A stretch of DNA of 5,304 bases from GCA-2862545 sp047609825 (GTDB lineage Bacteria > Myxococcota_A > UBA796 > GCA-2862545): assembly GCA_047609825.1 (NCBI GenBank), contig JBLFXJ010000471.1, forward strand, positions 1 to 5,304, in the 5' to 3' direction. The notes beneath the pieces were generated by a model, which did not search any database, was not told the origin of the DNA, and was given only the letters and a program-made list of their open reading frames with translations. Position 1 is the first letter of the stretch, and every line of letters begins with the position of its first letter. Positions 4,866-5,304 of this stretch are shown piece after piece. A program made the translations under genes and the position numbers.

Positions 4866-5304
4866 CGACCACCTCCGCGGCGTGTTCGTCGTGCTGCACC
4901 TGGTGGCCATCGGCGTGATGGCGTTCCCCGCACCCCATGGCGTGCGCACGCCCGCGTCGTGGGAGGAGCCGACGGTGCAGGCGGAGATCACGGCCTGGTC
5001 CGAGCGGCTGGGGGTGGAGCGGGAGTGGCTCGGATCCACGGTGCGGCGGGCGGCGGTGGCGGTGGTGGACGCCCGTGAAGTGGTGCTCACCCCGGCAGAC
5101 CCGTACTATCGCCTCGCCGGCACGTGGCAGAGCTGGCGGATGTTCGTGGCCCCGCACCGGTTCCCGGCGCGGCTGCATATCGACGTTCGCACCGATGCGG
5201 GGTGGTCGCCGCTGTATGTGGTGGGCTCGACCGAGCACCGCTGGCGGGCCCGGCAGCTGCACCACACGCGGATGCGCTCGCTGGTGTTCCTCGCCGCATG
5301 GCAG
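4843..5304 (+). CDS. Membrane-anchored protein of unrecognised family (3' partial)
   Basis: The frame is open from GTG at 4843 to the window edge, giving 154 residues. A hydrophobic segment at about residues 13-28 (GVFVVLHLVAIGVMAF) follows DHLR, consistent with a membrane anchor or the first of several helices. The visible remainder is soluble and rich in Trp, Arg and His, with a distinctive block at 88-108 (YYRLAGTWQSWRMFVAPHRFP) and strands such as ARLHIDV and WSPLYVVG. I cannot assign a family. The start is uncertain: GTG 4843 has no clear ribosome binding site. An in-frame ATG at 4765 would add an Arg/Pro/Ser-rich leader that looks non-coding, and GTG 4882 would begin directly in the helix. 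The 165-base gap after the DUF4476 gene makes strict co-transcription uncertain. Confidence 0.75.
   Translation, partial: MTDSPSAIDHLRGVFVVLHLVAIGVMAFPAPHGVRTPASWEEPTVQAEITAWSERLGVEREWLGSTVRRAAVAVVDAREVVLTPADPYYRLAGTWQSWRMFVAPHRFPARLHIDVRTDAGWSPLYVVGSTEHRWRARQLHHTRMRSLVFLAAWQ
4871..4876 (-). promoter_or_regulatory. Ribosome binding site for the cryptic minus-strand frame
   Basis: The minus strand reads GGAGGT here, five bases before ATG at 4865. It is as good a Shine-Dalgarno as any in the window and is the main reason for taking the 4865 frame seriously. It lies inside the first codons of the plus-strand gene, so it could also be chance. Confidence 0.4.

Noticed and set aside
4794..5078. 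Plus-strand frame of 94 codons overlapping the last gene
   Set aside because: It ends in Gly/Ala/Arg low complexity and competes with the better frame from 4843 that has a membrane helix and a Trp-rich block.

Overview
The window is very GC-rich (about 70% by eye), with codon third positions almost all G or C. It carries secreted or cell-surface protein families typical of large-genome, predatory or social Gram-negative bacteria: choice-of-anchor/Ig-like repeat proteins ending in a lectin domain, and a DUF4476 protein. I infer Myxococcota or a related deltaproteobacterial lineage. No marker gene is present, so this is family-level reasoning only. No RNA gene, transposon, integrase, CRISPR array or replication origin was seen.

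Layout. (1) Positions 1-2229, plus strand: the 3' end of a large secreted protein, with alternating choice-of-anchor-D-like and Ig/PKD-like modules (a composite repeat of about 193 residues) and a C-terminal legume-type (L-type) lectin domain. (2) Positions 2350-3677, minus strand, convergent with gene 1: a two-gene operon. A 358-residue protein with a signal peptide and a C-terminal membrane anchor is followed 38 bases later by a 70-residue protein with two membrane helices. (3) Positions 3763-4677, plus strand, divergent from that operon: a 304-residue exported protein with an N-terminal beta-rich segment, an Ala-Pro hexanucleotide-repeat linker, a poly-Gly stretch and a C-terminal DUF4476 domain. 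(4) Positions 4843-5304, plus strand: the start of a membrane-anchored protein of no family I recognise, cut by the window edge. Underneath its start, a minus-strand reading frame (4865 down to about 4680) has a perfect ribosome binding site and coding-like composition but no stop before gene 4. It may be an unannotated small gene or a broken gene.

Nearly every product is predicted to be exported or membrane-bound, so the region looks like cell-envelope/surface functions. There is no direct evidence that the products act together. The least explained items are the minus-strand membrane operon (including a possible third helix reached only by a frame change), the cryptic minus-strand frame at 4680-4865, and the simple-sequence linker in the DUF4476 gene.
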